Translations under genes and position numbers: made by a program
From: Annulohypoxylon bovei var. microspora
Taxonomy: Eukaryota > Ascomycota > Sordariomycetes > Xylariales > Hypoxylaceae
Reading direction: 5' to 3'
NCBI GenBank assembly: GCA_022836615.1
Contig: MU405228.1
Location: forward strand, 248,001-312,000
Length of the DNA: 64,000 nucleotides
The notes under the pieces: model-generated
Database searches by the model: none
What the model saw: the letters and a program-made list of their open reading frames with translations, nothing else
What the model was told of the DNA's origin: nothing
Part shown: in pieces, positions 10,298 to 22,548 of the stretch
How the letters are laid out: each line of letters opens with the position of its first letter
Position numbering within the stretch: position 1 is the stretch's first letter

Positions 10298-13200
10298 TTT
10301 GAGTTTTCCGAGTCGGACCCTTGAAATCTCGCGATCAAAGACACAGTTTCCTGGATCTGTTTCTCGGGAAAGCACCCCTTGATTGAATCACTGACTTTAA
10401 ATCTAGCGACGCTGGTTTATAGTAGGTTCCAACCGTTGCTAGATCGTTCATAAGGGGTATTGTTTATACGCCCTTCAGTGTAGTATATACACATATACTC
10501 TTTAGGTTTAGCGAGTAGATTTGCCGTGTAATTGTGCATCTCCGGACAGGTCGTCTGGACAGTGGGCCTAGAGTATCGACACCCGCACTAAGGGCCGAAT
10601 GTTTGTTTTCCGCGGGAGGTCCTCTAGGCAGATAAGGCATGAAGGACCCGGAGTAGCGCGCGGAAACGTTCGATTCGAATATTAGTGAGATATTGTGTGA
10701 AGATCTTCCAATGTTTGAAAATATAATTATAAATAAATGTTAGATTCGAAAGGATTGTCCTGGCCAGGTAGGTATATGTGCTCTTAGATGAGAGGTAGAT
10801 GAGGCTCAAAGCTAACCTCGATTGGTCTTGACGAGGTGAGAGCTTTTGAATGACTATAGCCCCGGTTTGTATAGGACGCGCCGACTAGTGGTAGTCAGTA
10901 TGTCGTCTACCAGACCTGGTTGCTAATTATTGCCTGAGCAATGAGGCTCAAGAAGCGATCGCGGCTGTACTACTATGAATAGATCCTTTAAGTCTCTTTA
11001 GTAGGGTGAATTTGGTCAAATTGATCCCCTTTCACTAAAGTATAACTCGATAGCAGTGAGGGTCACGTTCGAAAGTTAACTTCGCATCTCCGGTATTTTA
11101 AATCCTCCTGGAACTGCGCGCGGGTGAGTATTTCTGACTGTATTATACCAGCCATGGTATGGATATAAGAGAAAGATATGTTGCCGTTGAAGAACCGAAC
11201 CAGAACGCAGGCGGCCACACTTCCGAGGTCTACAGCCAACCAGTTTCGAGTATCACGACGCAGCTGTCCGACACTGCGCCAACAGCGACGTTGAAGATCC
11301 CTCGCCTTATCTCTCGGCGGCCGGGATTGACAATGACAAAAACGGGATGGCTCTGCCAAACGACAACGATCCGGCGGGCTCGGGTCACTAGCCCAGAGAT
11401 AAGGGCAGGCGCTGTCAGTGGCCTAGCGTCCGACGCGCCAACTTTCCCCTAGGCACGTATACGTAGCCTGTAAGATTTCCGCGGGAGCGAGGCTTGCCTT
11501 AGCTCGGCGCGCGCTTTCCCATGCGCGTGGATGCTGGGACACCGATCTGATTCTGGGGCAGGTATCTCTCTGGTCATGCAACAGCTCTGGTCGTATCGAA
11601 CTTGGCAGGCTCGGGATCCGGGAGAATGGGGCGAGTCCGGGGGGGGAATTGGCTGAAACCTCCAAATCCTTCGAGACGTCAGTCCGTCAGCGTCGGTGGT
11701 TAGTAAAAAGGGGGGGTGTAACCACTGAGGTGACACAGACCTGCTTACTACTTGGTTACAGTAGAATAGGTAGGTATGAGGCCTTTCAAATATTGTGCAT
11801 AGTCGAATGACTCGGATGACCAATCCGAAACGGACAATAGCTAATACACTTGGGAGGGACAGTGCGGATCTGGGACTAGCAGGACTTCTGTCGCTAGGTA
11901 CCTGGTAGGATTGGATAGATACCGGCAGCTCCACCAGATTGGGTATCATAAACCCCTGCCCCCTGTCCCCCACGCGCCTGGTCGCTGGTTGGAGCTTTTG
12001 TACGATACACGTTCGCTTGCTTACCAATAGGATGGTAGATATGATAGGTCATATACAGTATCAGCCTTATTCATGTCTTGATGTATCTTCGGCTCCGAAT
12101 AGCTTCGTTCCATTTATATAATGGAGGGCATCGTACGAATAGATATATACCTACTCTTCTCTTCATTGTTTCGGTACACGTACGAAATGCTAACGGTGTT
12201 CTAGAGGCGCTGGTAGCATGTGAGCCACGACGAGCGTTCTCTTACCTTCAACATCCTCGAATAGGCCTTCGCCGTTATCGATCCCAATTATGTTCATCTC
12301 GGCCACGAACGAGTCTGCAGAATTGGATGAGTACGGGATCGATACTAGATAGGTGCTATTAACCGCAATTCATACATATGCCTCGTCGGACAGCAATCTC
12401 AATTAAATGAAAACTTGGAAACAATGATATTATTTTATTAAAGATCGATCTTTGTGTCTCGTAATAGGGTTGGCTTTATTTCTCTCAGATTGTATGGGAC
12501 ACCAGAGTTGGCCTATTTCCAGCAGCCCGTTGGTACGGAGCTGAATGAGCTCGTAAGTGGCGTATATATTAGGAATTGGCTCAAGAACAGCTAACGGAAA
12601 ACTGCAACTCACCGGGTACTCTTTTATGTTGAGTGCTCACCGCTTGGTCTAAGTCTCGTCGCTTGTCGCCGGAATTCCGTTGCCGCTAGGTAGTAGCAGG
12701 GCTGAAATACTGCTACCTAGTGATATGGGGATAGAGGTGGGGATGGGGATGGCAATGGAGAATGAGATTAATGAGATCTTATCTATATTTGCCATCAGCT
12801 ATCTTTCTTAGCATCGGTTTGGAATATTTCGAAGCTTTATAGAATTTAATTAAGTGTTGGCGTAGCAGGGTATTCCGATATTCTTGCTCTAACCGAAGTC
12901 AATCCCTCTTCAGGCTGTTAGGTCCAACCATCACCCGTTCAAAAGATGGCCTATGTTGCTAATAAATTTGAATCCGTTTCCAGTCCCCGGTAAATCATCA
13001 GCAACAGGTCTATTGGCACTAGGTAGAAATTGCCAAGTTTTAACTTTTGCACCGGCAGCTCTTCCGTAGGGCTGGTCAATACCGAGTTGAGTCTTTGTTA
13101 TCAAGGTCGCCACTCCACACATCTGTCCCCCAGTAAAAGAAAGATGGCCGGCAGCGGCACGGGATCGTTGCAGCTTGACTTTAAGGGATGGCGGTTCGGA

Positions 13201-14040
13201 TCTCGGGTATCCACTCGGTAGTCGGCTTCTTTGGCCTACGGAAGGTCTTGAGTAAGAACCTAGTCTAGAGCCTCCTTTGTTGAAGTCGGAAATGGCACCT
13301 AAGACTAATAAATGGCTACCGTCTCATTGGTTGTGTTCATACCTAGGTATGCAATGCGTCTTGAACACCTTATAATATGGATACTGCTATGTGATGCTAG
13401 GATCCTTTACTACCCTCACATGCCATGCCGTAAAGTTGTTAAATGTGATAGGCCGCCCCAATGTTACCCGGCCAGACGGCAAGGTTCTTCTTATCTTGCC
13501 GATACATCCTTAACTACTACTGATGTGCAGCTTTTTTTTTTTTTTTTTGCTGGCGTCGCGGCAGACGAAGAAGTTCAAAATAGGCTCTCGGGACGGCTCA
13601 CTGGGACCGTGTCCCGGCAATCTTTAAAGTCGGGCATGAATCCATTATGCTGGGAGATAATAGCGGTGACGCCGCCAAGGTCAACCCAAATCCGTCAAAC
13701 CCCCGGTTGATGTTAAGGTTCCTTTCTCTCTGCGTTGTCTGCGGCGGTTGTCGGCTGATATACCGGGGCGGAACACTCACAACGATATTCAGGTAATAGT
13801 AGGAGAACTGTAACTGTTCAAATTTTCTTGACCGACTGCGGCCTCCAATATGTGAGTTAGATATCTGCCAAATGTTAATAAATCCAGTGTGATTCCCTTT
13901 GATTGCTATCCTTGCTTGAAAGTTGACTGTAACTTGCGACCTTCCCAGCCAGTGACACTATTGCCTAAAGTTTGCCGGAATTTAAATACTTTTCGTGGTT
14001 AATCGTTCAAAAGTTGTCCAGCACTTGATCGTTAGAGAAC
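10298..14040. other. 3.7-kb region without a supported gene
   Basis: It separates the divergent nitrate transporter and DUF1275 genes. The longest open frames (for example 11449-12027, minus) have no recognisable domain and irregular composition. A GA-rich simple stretch lies near 12729-12775 and a T17 run at 13532-13548. The last ~200 bp before 14041 are the likely promoter of the next gene. Confidence 0.5.
10630..10636 (+). promoter_or_regulatory. Possible GATA-factor site upstream of the nitrate transporter
   Basis: AGATAAG matches the HGATAR consensus bound by AreA/Nit2-type nitrogen regulators and lies about 335 bp upstream of the transporter start. One short motif is weak evidence; the role is inferred from what is known of nitrate gene control. 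I saw no convincing NirA-type site. Confidence 0.25.
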
Positions 14041-15024
14041 ATGGCGGACCTTAAAGTCGAACCTCCCCAGGATCCCGAGCAAAAGAGATCGAACAGCATC
14101 CAAACAGCCGATTCTGATTCAACCCTGTCACCTAATCCAAGCTCCATCATTTCGAGAGTATGGTGCCATATGCTAGAACCTGTCCGTCCATCAGGATTTG
14201 TCGAATTTGAACTACTTATTTTGACTTTGTAAGTGGCTTTCTGGAAGAAACCCCCCCAATCAAACGAGGGATCTTGGGCACAGAGTAGATATCTGTATCA
14301 ACCAACCCAATGCCTAAGATTGGTTCGTGTGCTCGGATCGACTTGCTAACACTTAGTTTATTTTAGTTGTATCGGCATCCAAGATGCCATCTCCTTCCCC
14401 GACTTCCACTGTTTTGCATCGAATCAAACTGGAAATACGGTTTTCCTCATGCTGGCGATCATACTGCCCCATTTTAACGGCGAGATGTTCATCACGGCGA
14501 ACATCGGGGCAGCCCTCGGCTTCTTCCTCTTGGGTAGCTGGGTAACCGGGCAGATAGGTCATATTGTCGGGCCGCGATTGCGAATATGGCTCTTCTGCTG
14601 CAATTTCATCCAAACGGGCTTGGTACTTGCCGCTGCGGCCATGCAATACATACACGGGTCGAGCATCCAAAATTCCGATGCGATAATCGCCATAGGACTA
14701 CTAGCATTTGCGTCCGGCAGCCAAGTCGTGCAGTCACGCGCCTTTCGGATGACGGAAATAAGCACGGCGATGGCCACGGCGGCCTGGGTCGACCTGGTAA
14801 TCGACCCAGAACTACTCAAACTGAAGAACCGGCCGCGTACAAGGCGTGCCATGTTCCTCACAACGCTAATCGCCGGATCACTCGCAGGCGCGGGAATCTA
14901 CCGGACTGCCGGATCTTGGGTGGCCATTCTGGTGTCGGCCGCCGGGAAAATGCTCGTTACATGTATGTATTTATTTAATGGTGCCGAGAAAGCTAGGAAG
15001 ACCACCGGAGAAGATGCGTGCTAG
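14041..15024 (+). CDS. DUF1275/YoaK-family membrane protein
   Basis: Exons 14041-14228 and 14367-15024 give 281 aa. The 138-nt intron ends with a GCTAACAC branch region and TTTTAG. The cytoplasmic N-terminus (about 1-45) is polar. It is followed by six or so hydrophobic segments. The diagnostic family stretch is GIQDAISFPDFHCFASNQTG near residues 65-84, then TVFLMLAI, and the conserved GGxGxFLLGSW-like segment. DUF1275 proteins are widespread in bacteria and fungi; the transported substrate or activity is not known. The second half, with SGSQVVQSRAFRM, also fits the family. The open frame alone would start at an internal Met at 14449; the upstream exon is needed for the family N-terminal motif. 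It ends AKARKTTGEDAC-like and has no signal peptide. Confidence 0.88.
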
Positions 15025-15776
15025 ATGATGGTATGGGATATGAAACATGAGGGATGAGGTATGACATAATGAGGATAGAAAGCGAATGAATAGACTTGAT
15101 TTCAGCTATGCTTTGATAGACTTTGAATAGGTATGTTTTATTAATGTGTACCTATATTGTGAGAATATTTAGCTTAGTCTAATGATATACTAATATGCTG
15201 ATTATCGAGTATGCGTGAAGCCAAGTCATGGAAGTATAAGTTTTACTATTATGCCTTATCCCGTCCTTAAGCGAGATACAAATCTTAACTCCGTTACCGC
15301 CGGAATTTGAAGACAGGTTTACATAAGCGGATAAGTAAATAGGTACCTAAGTACACGGCTAGGTGCATCGGTGTTAAGACAAGTTCGTTCCAAATAAGAA
15401 TTTAAGGCGACCAACAACCCGAGCCAAGTACAAACACGTAATTTACCAGCGGATTGCTGAGCCACGGATCGTCAGAATTTAATACCGTGGCTTTTTATTT
15501 TATTTTTCTTCCCGGCCAAGAAAATGACAGCGAGGGGAAAGAGAAGAAGTCCGAAAATGAGGGGGAAATGAAGGGGGAAAAAAGTGAAGAAAGCAAACAA
15601 TGTTTTGATGAGATAGTCCGAAGCTTCCCGATGCGAAGCCCGATGTGACCATCTGACAAAGCCCTAAGGCCATGCCCAACGTGAGCTACAGGAGCTACGT
15701 GAGTGAGTGAGCCATCTCATCTCGCCAGTAAGCCAATAAATCCATTCTTCCCGAGTGGCGTTGTGCGTCGTCAATA
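15025..15776. other. Intergenic region before the carboxylesterase gene
   Basis: AT-rich sequence with several TACCTA/TAGGTA motifs (near 15340-15362) and a purine-rich stretch at about 15520-15600. No gene is supported; it should contain the 3' end of the upstream gene and the esterase promoter. Confidence 0.5.
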
Positions 15777-17785
15777 ATGAAACCTGGACGTAGCATTTGC
15801 TCGTGGATTCTTGCCGCTGCCATTCAATCTGGTAATGTCTTTGCGGCCTGTACAGTCGATCTGGGGTACGCGACGTACGAAGGCTACTATAATCACACTT
15901 ACGGCCTCAATATTTGGAAGGGGTAAGCGGCTAGTTCACATTCGAGACTGCATGGAACCCTACGCTGACCTTTATCAGTATTCGATATGCAGCACCTCCA
16001 GTTGGAAAGCTGCGATGGCAAGCACCTCAACCTCCCCTTTGGGACAACAGTGAAGTGATCCCAGCCGTCGATCAACCACCTCTATGCCCGCAATCAGGTG
16101 CTTTTGGTGTTCCCGAGGCATACGGGTTTAACTCCGGCCCTGGCGACGAGGACTGTCTCTATCTCAATGTATACGCAGCTCCTAATGCTACCAACTTACC
16201 AGTTTTAGTCTGGATACGTACGTACCCCGTTTCCTCTTTTGGTCCAGTTTATCGGAATCTGATCATCTCGTTTAGATGGAGGTGGCTATTCTGTCTTTGG
16301 AGCTACATATGACCCAAGTGTTTGGATGAATACCAATAATAACGGGTTTATCGCTATCGAAATCCAGTACCGATTGGGTGCATTCGGGTATCTCTCCTCC
16401 ACTGACGTCAAGGCGAACGGTCAACTCAACTCTGGCCTTCTGGACCAGCGATTCGCCCTTGAATGGGTTCAGGAGCATATTTCCAAATTTGGTGGTGACC
16501 CAACCCGCGTAACTGTTGGCGGCGAGTCGTCGGGAGCTGGTTCGATCATTCACCATGCTATGGCTTATGGTGGTAATGAGTCGAACCTCTTCAATAACGT
16601 GGGTAGACCCCTTTATCAAATCCCTAAAGGAGTACTTATTAACTTACTGTCCCACCTCTAGATTATCGCTGCTAGTCCATACCTCCCACCAGTGCGCAGG
16701 TATAACGACACGGTTCCAACCGCACACTATGACAAATTTGTCGAGTTAGTCGGCTGTAACCAGGACTCATCTAAGCTGAGTAATTATTCAGGCACATTTG
16801 ATTGCCTAGTTGCCGCAGATAGTGCTGTGTTACAGAATGCTAGTGGCACTGTTTCGACAACTCAGGGTTACTTTGGCAGCTTCGCCTTCTTACCTGTCAT
16901 CGACGGTGATTACATTCAAGAACGCCCATCAGCACAGTTCTTAAGTGGAAAATTGACTGGCAAGCGACTTCTCGTTGGTGTATGTATACTTTTGCTGGGC
17001 TTCAATTCTATGCTGACAGATTGTAGAACAATGCTAATGATGGTGTGCCCCTGACTAACCCGGAAGTCGACACGAGATCGAAGTTTGATGACTTTATTTC
17101 AAATACCTTCCCACTATTCAAACTAGAGGACATTGAGCTACTCAACGATTTGTATCAAATTAGCTCTTTGCCGAATGGCCATGGTATCCCGTACGATACA
17201 ATCGGCTTTACTGGGCCAACTGCGCTGTATCAATCTGGCATAGCTACGGGTATACAACAAGCCGCCTTCAACCTGGCTGCTGAGAATACCTTCAGCTGTC
17301 CAGCGCAATGGTTTGCAGAAGCGTACAGCGTGAGCTCTCGACAGGCCTGGAAGTATCAGTACTCGGTTACCCCGTCGTATCACGGCGCCGATCTTAACGC
17401 ATACTTCTCCGTCGGCGTCACCTTCCCTAACGCGGATTTTAGACATGCGATGCAGAAGATCTGGGGGAATTTCATCATCAATGATAACCCCGTCATTCCT
17501 ATCTCTGATGCAACTGCCAACTACGCAAATGCGACGGTTCCGATCGGCATGTACGGCAATATCGATTGGCCCGAGTTCAGTCTGGAGAAGCCTATGCAGA
17601 TGAACCTGAACACCACAGGCGGAAACATATCTACGGTCACGGTGCCTCCTTACTTGAACTACTACGTGCGGGATGGGTTCGGCATCGTGAATCACTTCAA
17701 CCTCAGCGATTCCTTCACGTGGGAAGGAGGGCGTGGCGAACGTTGCGAGTTTTGGCGCATTGTTTCGGAGAAGGTACCACAGTGA
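15777..17785 (+). CDS. Secreted type-B carboxylesterase/lipase
   Basis: Five exons (15777-15922, 15979-16217, 16276-16598, 16662-16979, 17027-17785) encode 594 aa. Each join preserves family motifs: WKGIRYAAPPVG, EDCLYLNVY, VWIHGGGY (oxyanion region) and the nucleophile motif GGESSGAG, with Ser213 as catalytic residue. His461 in SYHGADL is the expected catalytic His. Residues 1-24 form a signal peptide, and many NXS/T sites suggest a glycosylated secreted enzyme. The family hydrolyses carboxylic esters, from lipids to plant or xenobiotic esters; the substrate is not predictable. Introns are 46-63 nt with GTAAGC, GTACGT, GTGGGT and GTATGT donors. The chain is complete and lacks disruptions. 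Confidence 0.92.
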
Positions 17786-18477
17786 AAGTCGGATACAGCA
17801 TGTTGGATTATTTCGAGGTTGTATATGTATCTTGTCACATATTTTGTTAATAAAGCTGGTTGATCTAATCACAGGTAGTTAATGATAAACTGAGGCAACC
17901 AATCTGCAAAGGGAGCAAGTACGAAAATGGATAATTATTCGGGGTAACACGACTGCGGGCGCTCTTATTGGCCAGCGTATCGCCTTCAATCTTGTGTTGT
18001 AAGGTCTTAGAACACCAAACACAAGACAATACTTTCCGAAGTCGAAGCTTTGTGTAAACTAATAATAGTCCAGCTGAACTATGATAAGTTAGGACAGCTC
18101 GCAGGTGTAAAAAAGTAAATTATTATGAGGCTGATGGGCGTGATTCATCATGTTTGTCAGATGCACCACGTGTTGGTAGCTAGGTCATGCCTCTCAATCC
18201 ACCTAGAAACATGATCCAGTGAGTAACATGACGGTTGTCTTCGCCTTGCGCAAGTACAAAGAGCATAGCCTCAAATTTCAGGTACGGTTGAGAATGTGAT
18301 GTATATTTAGGTAACTATCTAGAAAATGATATAATAAACTCTTCTTCCCCATCTACCAAAGTTTCGAGAAGACTCAAATCTGCTAGCATTCTCAACTCTG
18401 CATCTTACGTATTTCTGTGGCGACACTGCTAATAATACACAACAATACGACATAAAGCAACGACACAGCCAACATCG
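17786..18477. other. Intergenic region
   Basis: AT-rich, no supported gene. It should hold the esterase 3' UTR and the promoter of the small gene at 18.5 kb. Confidence 0.45.
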
Positions 18478-19238
18478 ATGGATCTGCGACTTCCGAACAC
18501 CTGGTGGCATACAAACCACCTTCAATGTTCGAACTACCCCGAACTACCGACGAAGAAACAAGTTATCTATGGCCTCTTCAGAGCCGCGTATCCTCATGGC
18601 GCAGTACGTTTCTCCATATCCGTTGCCACGCATCGCCTCAGCCTCAGCTCGAGTAGTCTCGCCGCGCACGCGCTAAGAACATAGCTTCGAGTTCGAGGCT
18701 CTATTTCATTAACCTTCTCTAAATTTCTTTATATTGGATCTCTCCCTCTTTAATCAAATTTGGATTAGTAGGCAATTAGTAGCTAACCATAATACAGTTC
18801 GTAGACGACAACCTCAAGCTCGTCGAGCTCCGGGACAAGGACACCGTATGGAGGAGACTCGACGACGAGATGCACAACGCGCTCGACGACCTCCCGGACC
18901 TAATCCGCGCCATGATGGCGGAACTGCCCCGACTACGGGATAACCGCGACGCCCAAAACATGCTGTGCCGATGCTACTCGTCGCTCCTGTCCGAGGCGCG
19001 GCAGGCCCTCTTCGTCTCGCAGAACGGGCGCTACTTCGAGTTCAAGTCCATGGAGGAGCTGGTGGTCAGGTACAAGCGCGCGGGGGCCGAGGCGTGGACT
19101 TCCGAGGACCGCGACGCGGAGACCGGCGTGCCGCCCGTCGCGGGCTGGGCGTTCGCCAGAGAGCACCTGGAGCTGCCGCAGGGGAGCCAGGCTCGCCACT
19201 TGCAGCACCAGTTGAAGATGCTGGATGCGCAGGAGTAG
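18478..19238 (+). CDS. Small charged protein of unknown function, start uncertain
   Basis: The certain part is the exon 18798-19238, which starts after a GCTAACC branch site and ACAG acceptor and reads FVDDNLKLVELRDKDTVWRR and on to LKMLDAQE. It is GC-rich, helical and rich in Leu, Arg, Asp and Glu, unlike its AT-rich surroundings. Two first exons are possible. ATG 18478 with a strong GTACGT donor at 18604 gives phase 0 and about 188 aa. ATG 18569 (MASSEPRILMAQ) has a more natural N-terminus but needs the weak GTTTCT donor at 18608, giving about 159 aa. I do not recognise the family and assign no function. It has no signal peptide or membrane segment. Confidence 0.55.
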
Positions 19239-21047
19239 GGCTGTTGGTTGGGGCTCCTGGATGCTGCAAGGGGTGCGCTGGGACGGAAATAGGGGCGTTT
19301 AAGAGATAATGATTTGGGGCTACTAGACTGGGCTATTAATGGGAGGGCATGATTGATGAGCTTATGACTTCTATTTAATAATTAATTGCTTTGATATTAA
19401 TACCATAATCAAAACATTCGGTATCTACTCAGCATACTGATCATGGTTCGCAACACAACGAAGCATAAGTCTTTATAAGTTATACTGCTTCTATTAACCA
19501 ATAGGGACTAATCATTTAGATGTGAAGTTAGAAAAAGTGTTTACATAGAAAAGAGAAGGGGGTAGAAGAAGGGGCTCGCCAAATGCTATTAACCAGTAGT
19601 ACGACGACAAGAGGATTATTCTGATAATGTTTGCATCCTACGTACCTAGGAATCCAGGGACGAAGACTCCCTTATTATAGATACCTAAATTAGACTTTCC
19701 CTAGGGTCTAAGTTTCCTTGCCCTAACATGTTACACCCGGAGTAAGGGGGATTTGCCGGCGGATGCAACAAACTTGCACCAACGTCTGTTGCTGCCAACA
19801 AGCCAGGTACAGATTTGACTTGCATGAACTGTTAGACGTTCTTCAACAAACCTTAGTATCATTTGAACCGCGCGGGAATATTATTGTTAGATCGGTATTC
19901 GATTTCTCAGCCAATCGGATCTCTTGTATGGAGCCGCAGGTAAATGAGAGTAAACGAGGTCGTCTACCGCCATCACGGCCACTTTCCCCTTACATACGTG
20001 TATCGAGAGGGTTCTTTTCTTATCCATTTCGATTGATAAAGTGCTTTCCTTTGGCGTATGTATTATTCCCTATTTCCTGATAGTGGTTTAAGATCAGGGG
20101 TCAAGAAAGCGAGATTATTTGCGACATGGTGGCTGCATCACATATGATATTGGGGAATTTATACCCCTTTTATTGGAAGGGCGTTATTCGCTAAAAAGCT
20201 GACGTTATCCATACCGACTTATCGATAGGTACCCCGGTCCATAAAGCAAAGGCCGTGCTGAAAATTGAATTCGCAAATTGTGGAAAAGTCAGGTGGATGA
20301 CTAAGATGACCAGTCGGGATCGGGGTTAGACCCCTGCATAAGCCGCCTCTAAACGCCTTTTTTTACGCCTCTTCAACTTCTTTAACATACAACGTCGTAA
20401 TCCAATGTCCACCTATCTCACCACCCGGCCATTAAACGAAAATGCACGAAACTTCGTGTAATTACTGGGCACCAGCCTATCCAGGCCGCTCTGCATTTAA
20501 GTACATACGTGTACTTGCAGTGTGCTTGCAATGTCCTCTCTAAGGGCATCAAACACATACCGACAGATGTTTGTTTGTTCGGTACCAGGTAGCCACGTGT
20601 ATAATGATCGCTCAGCGAAACATAACAAACCGAATACTACCCCGCTTCCGTGGAAGTCAGCTCCATATTGGTGCTCACATCCTCCCACTATCAGGCTGCT
20701 GTTGGAGTAGCAGTAAGAATGGAACATGCATGAGCTGGGAGGTCAGCTTTGGCTCTGTATTGCATGGGACAGCTTCTCGGATCACTCAGGCTTGCATATG
20801 ATTAACGACATGTCTGCCATATCATAGGTCCGAAGTAAGCATCTGGTCTGATGGGCGTACTAAACTCGGGGATCGATCTATGTGTGACAGTGAGGTACGG
20901 AACCGAACGGCCTTTGAGAGAATATTGGGAATACTTACACCGCAGAACCAAGTGGTTGAGCCTTTTCTACTCCTGATCGCCCTGCTCTTATGCCCTTGCC
21001 AACTTTACATCTAGATCAATGCCGATTATTGTTTGGCGCTGATCTCT
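19239..21047. other. 1.8-kb intergenic region
   Basis: No supported gene; open frames at 19763-20080 and 20497-20801 lack any recognisable feature. The composition is AT-rich. Confidence 0.5.
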
Positions 21048-22348
21048 ATGGCGCCAGCTACCTACAGCCCCGAGTACCTGGCCGAGTCTAGGACAACGGT
21101 CCTGAATATATGTTACTCGATCCCTATCCCACTCGAGATTTTTAGCACGGCGTTCAGGCTATGGGTTAAGGCTAGACCTTCGTCACAGGGCCATTTGGCT
21201 TTTGACGATTATCTCATGGTTTGGGCTACAGTATGTCTATCGACCTCTTGCGAGTCGAGCCATGACGCCTAACGCTGGTTAATCAGATGGTCGCGGTTGC
21301 AGAGTGTATCGCTGGCTTGGTCTATGGTTCGTGATATCCGAATCGTATCGTATAGAAACCAATCCTGATCTATGTGTCTAAGGGGCCCCCAATGGTCTTG
21401 GACGCCACATACAAGCAGTACCGCTAGAATATCGGCAGAAGTTCCTAATGGTAAGCTAAGAGAAGCTCATGCCATATCGGAGTATGAACTCACAACCCGC
21501 AGGGCGACTACATCTTCAGCCATTTCTACGACGTTGCCATCGCCAGCACCAAACTTTCGATCTTGGCACTATATTACCGGATATTCGCAGCAGATAGGTT
21601 TCGTATCATCGTTATTATCACTGCCATCTTCGTGTTCATGTGGCTTGTAGCCATGGAAATCGTACTAGGTCTAGGATGTCAGCCCGTCCAAGGCTGGTGG
21701 GATGCATCGGTCGCTGCCACGGCTTCATGCGTGAATAAAGTCGCATTCACATATTCTACTAACATCACGAACCTGATTACCGACCTATGGATATTTGTTA
21801 TGCCGATACCCATCATCTTTCGTTTACAAGCCACTCTGAATAAACGGATAGCACTATGCTTCCTATTTTCAATAGGACTGGCAACGTGCGCCCTTAGCGC
21901 TGTTCGTCTGTCTGTTGTCGTCTCAGTAGGATCCGACGACATTACATGTATGATATCGCTCTCGTCTTCTCCCATCCCTTCATCTAACTAACCTCTGCTC
22001 TGTCTAGGGAGAGAAGTTCCTTTGGGGATCTTATCAGCGTGGGAGCCGTGTGGTGGTATATTGTGTGCAAACCTGCCTTTGATCTATAGAGCCTTGGTCC
22101 GAGGTATCAAGCAGATCCGCTCGACACCTAGGACATCCCGAACCCGTACTAGGCACCTTAGCACGCGGCCTAACTCGCCATATCTCGATTGGACTCGACT
22201 TCATGACGGGCCTTCCGGCAACAATTGTGCTGTCTCAAAAGTCACCATTACTAGAGGTCTAACAGATCAGACCGAAATGGATATGATTGGGCAAAATGGG
22301 ATAAAGGTTCAACGTGACGTTAAACAAGAGTTTCATCGCGAATTTTGA
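21048..22348 (+). CDS. PTH11/rhodopsin-like fungal integral membrane protein
   Basis: Five exons (21048-21230, 21287-21326, 21383-21450, 21503-21947, 22008-22348) give 358 aa. The very small exons 2 and 3 are supported because the joins rebuild the family segment VYGAPNGLGRHIQ followed by MGDYIFSHFYDVAIASTKLS. Further family marks are LALYYRIF, CQPVQGWWD and the late AWEPCGGILCANLP stretch. Seven membrane segments are expected, followed by a polar cytoplasmic tail from about 285. There is no CFEM domain. Members of this fungal 'rhodopsin domain' family include the PTH11-like putative GPCRs, some used for surface sensing; ligand and role here are unknown. The start ATG lies just before the first hydrophobic segment. 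Confidence 0.87.
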
Positions 22349-22548
22349 GGCATCGCAAGCTACTACTTCACGATATGGAGCTTACGGCTAACGACATTAA
22401 AAAACAAGTGTCAAATTTCTAACAGTCTCTAGTATATATTAAACGTTATGTTGGAACAAGTTCCTTTAAACTAGGGCGAGAACTTTATCTTCCGTCTTCA
22501 GACAAGATATCCTATCCATCCATGATGTCGAGTATGGTACGATACCAT

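Noticed and set aside
11449..12027. 192-codon open frame on the minus strand
   Set aside because: No recognisable motif, irregular composition, overlaps other random frames and no promoter-like context.
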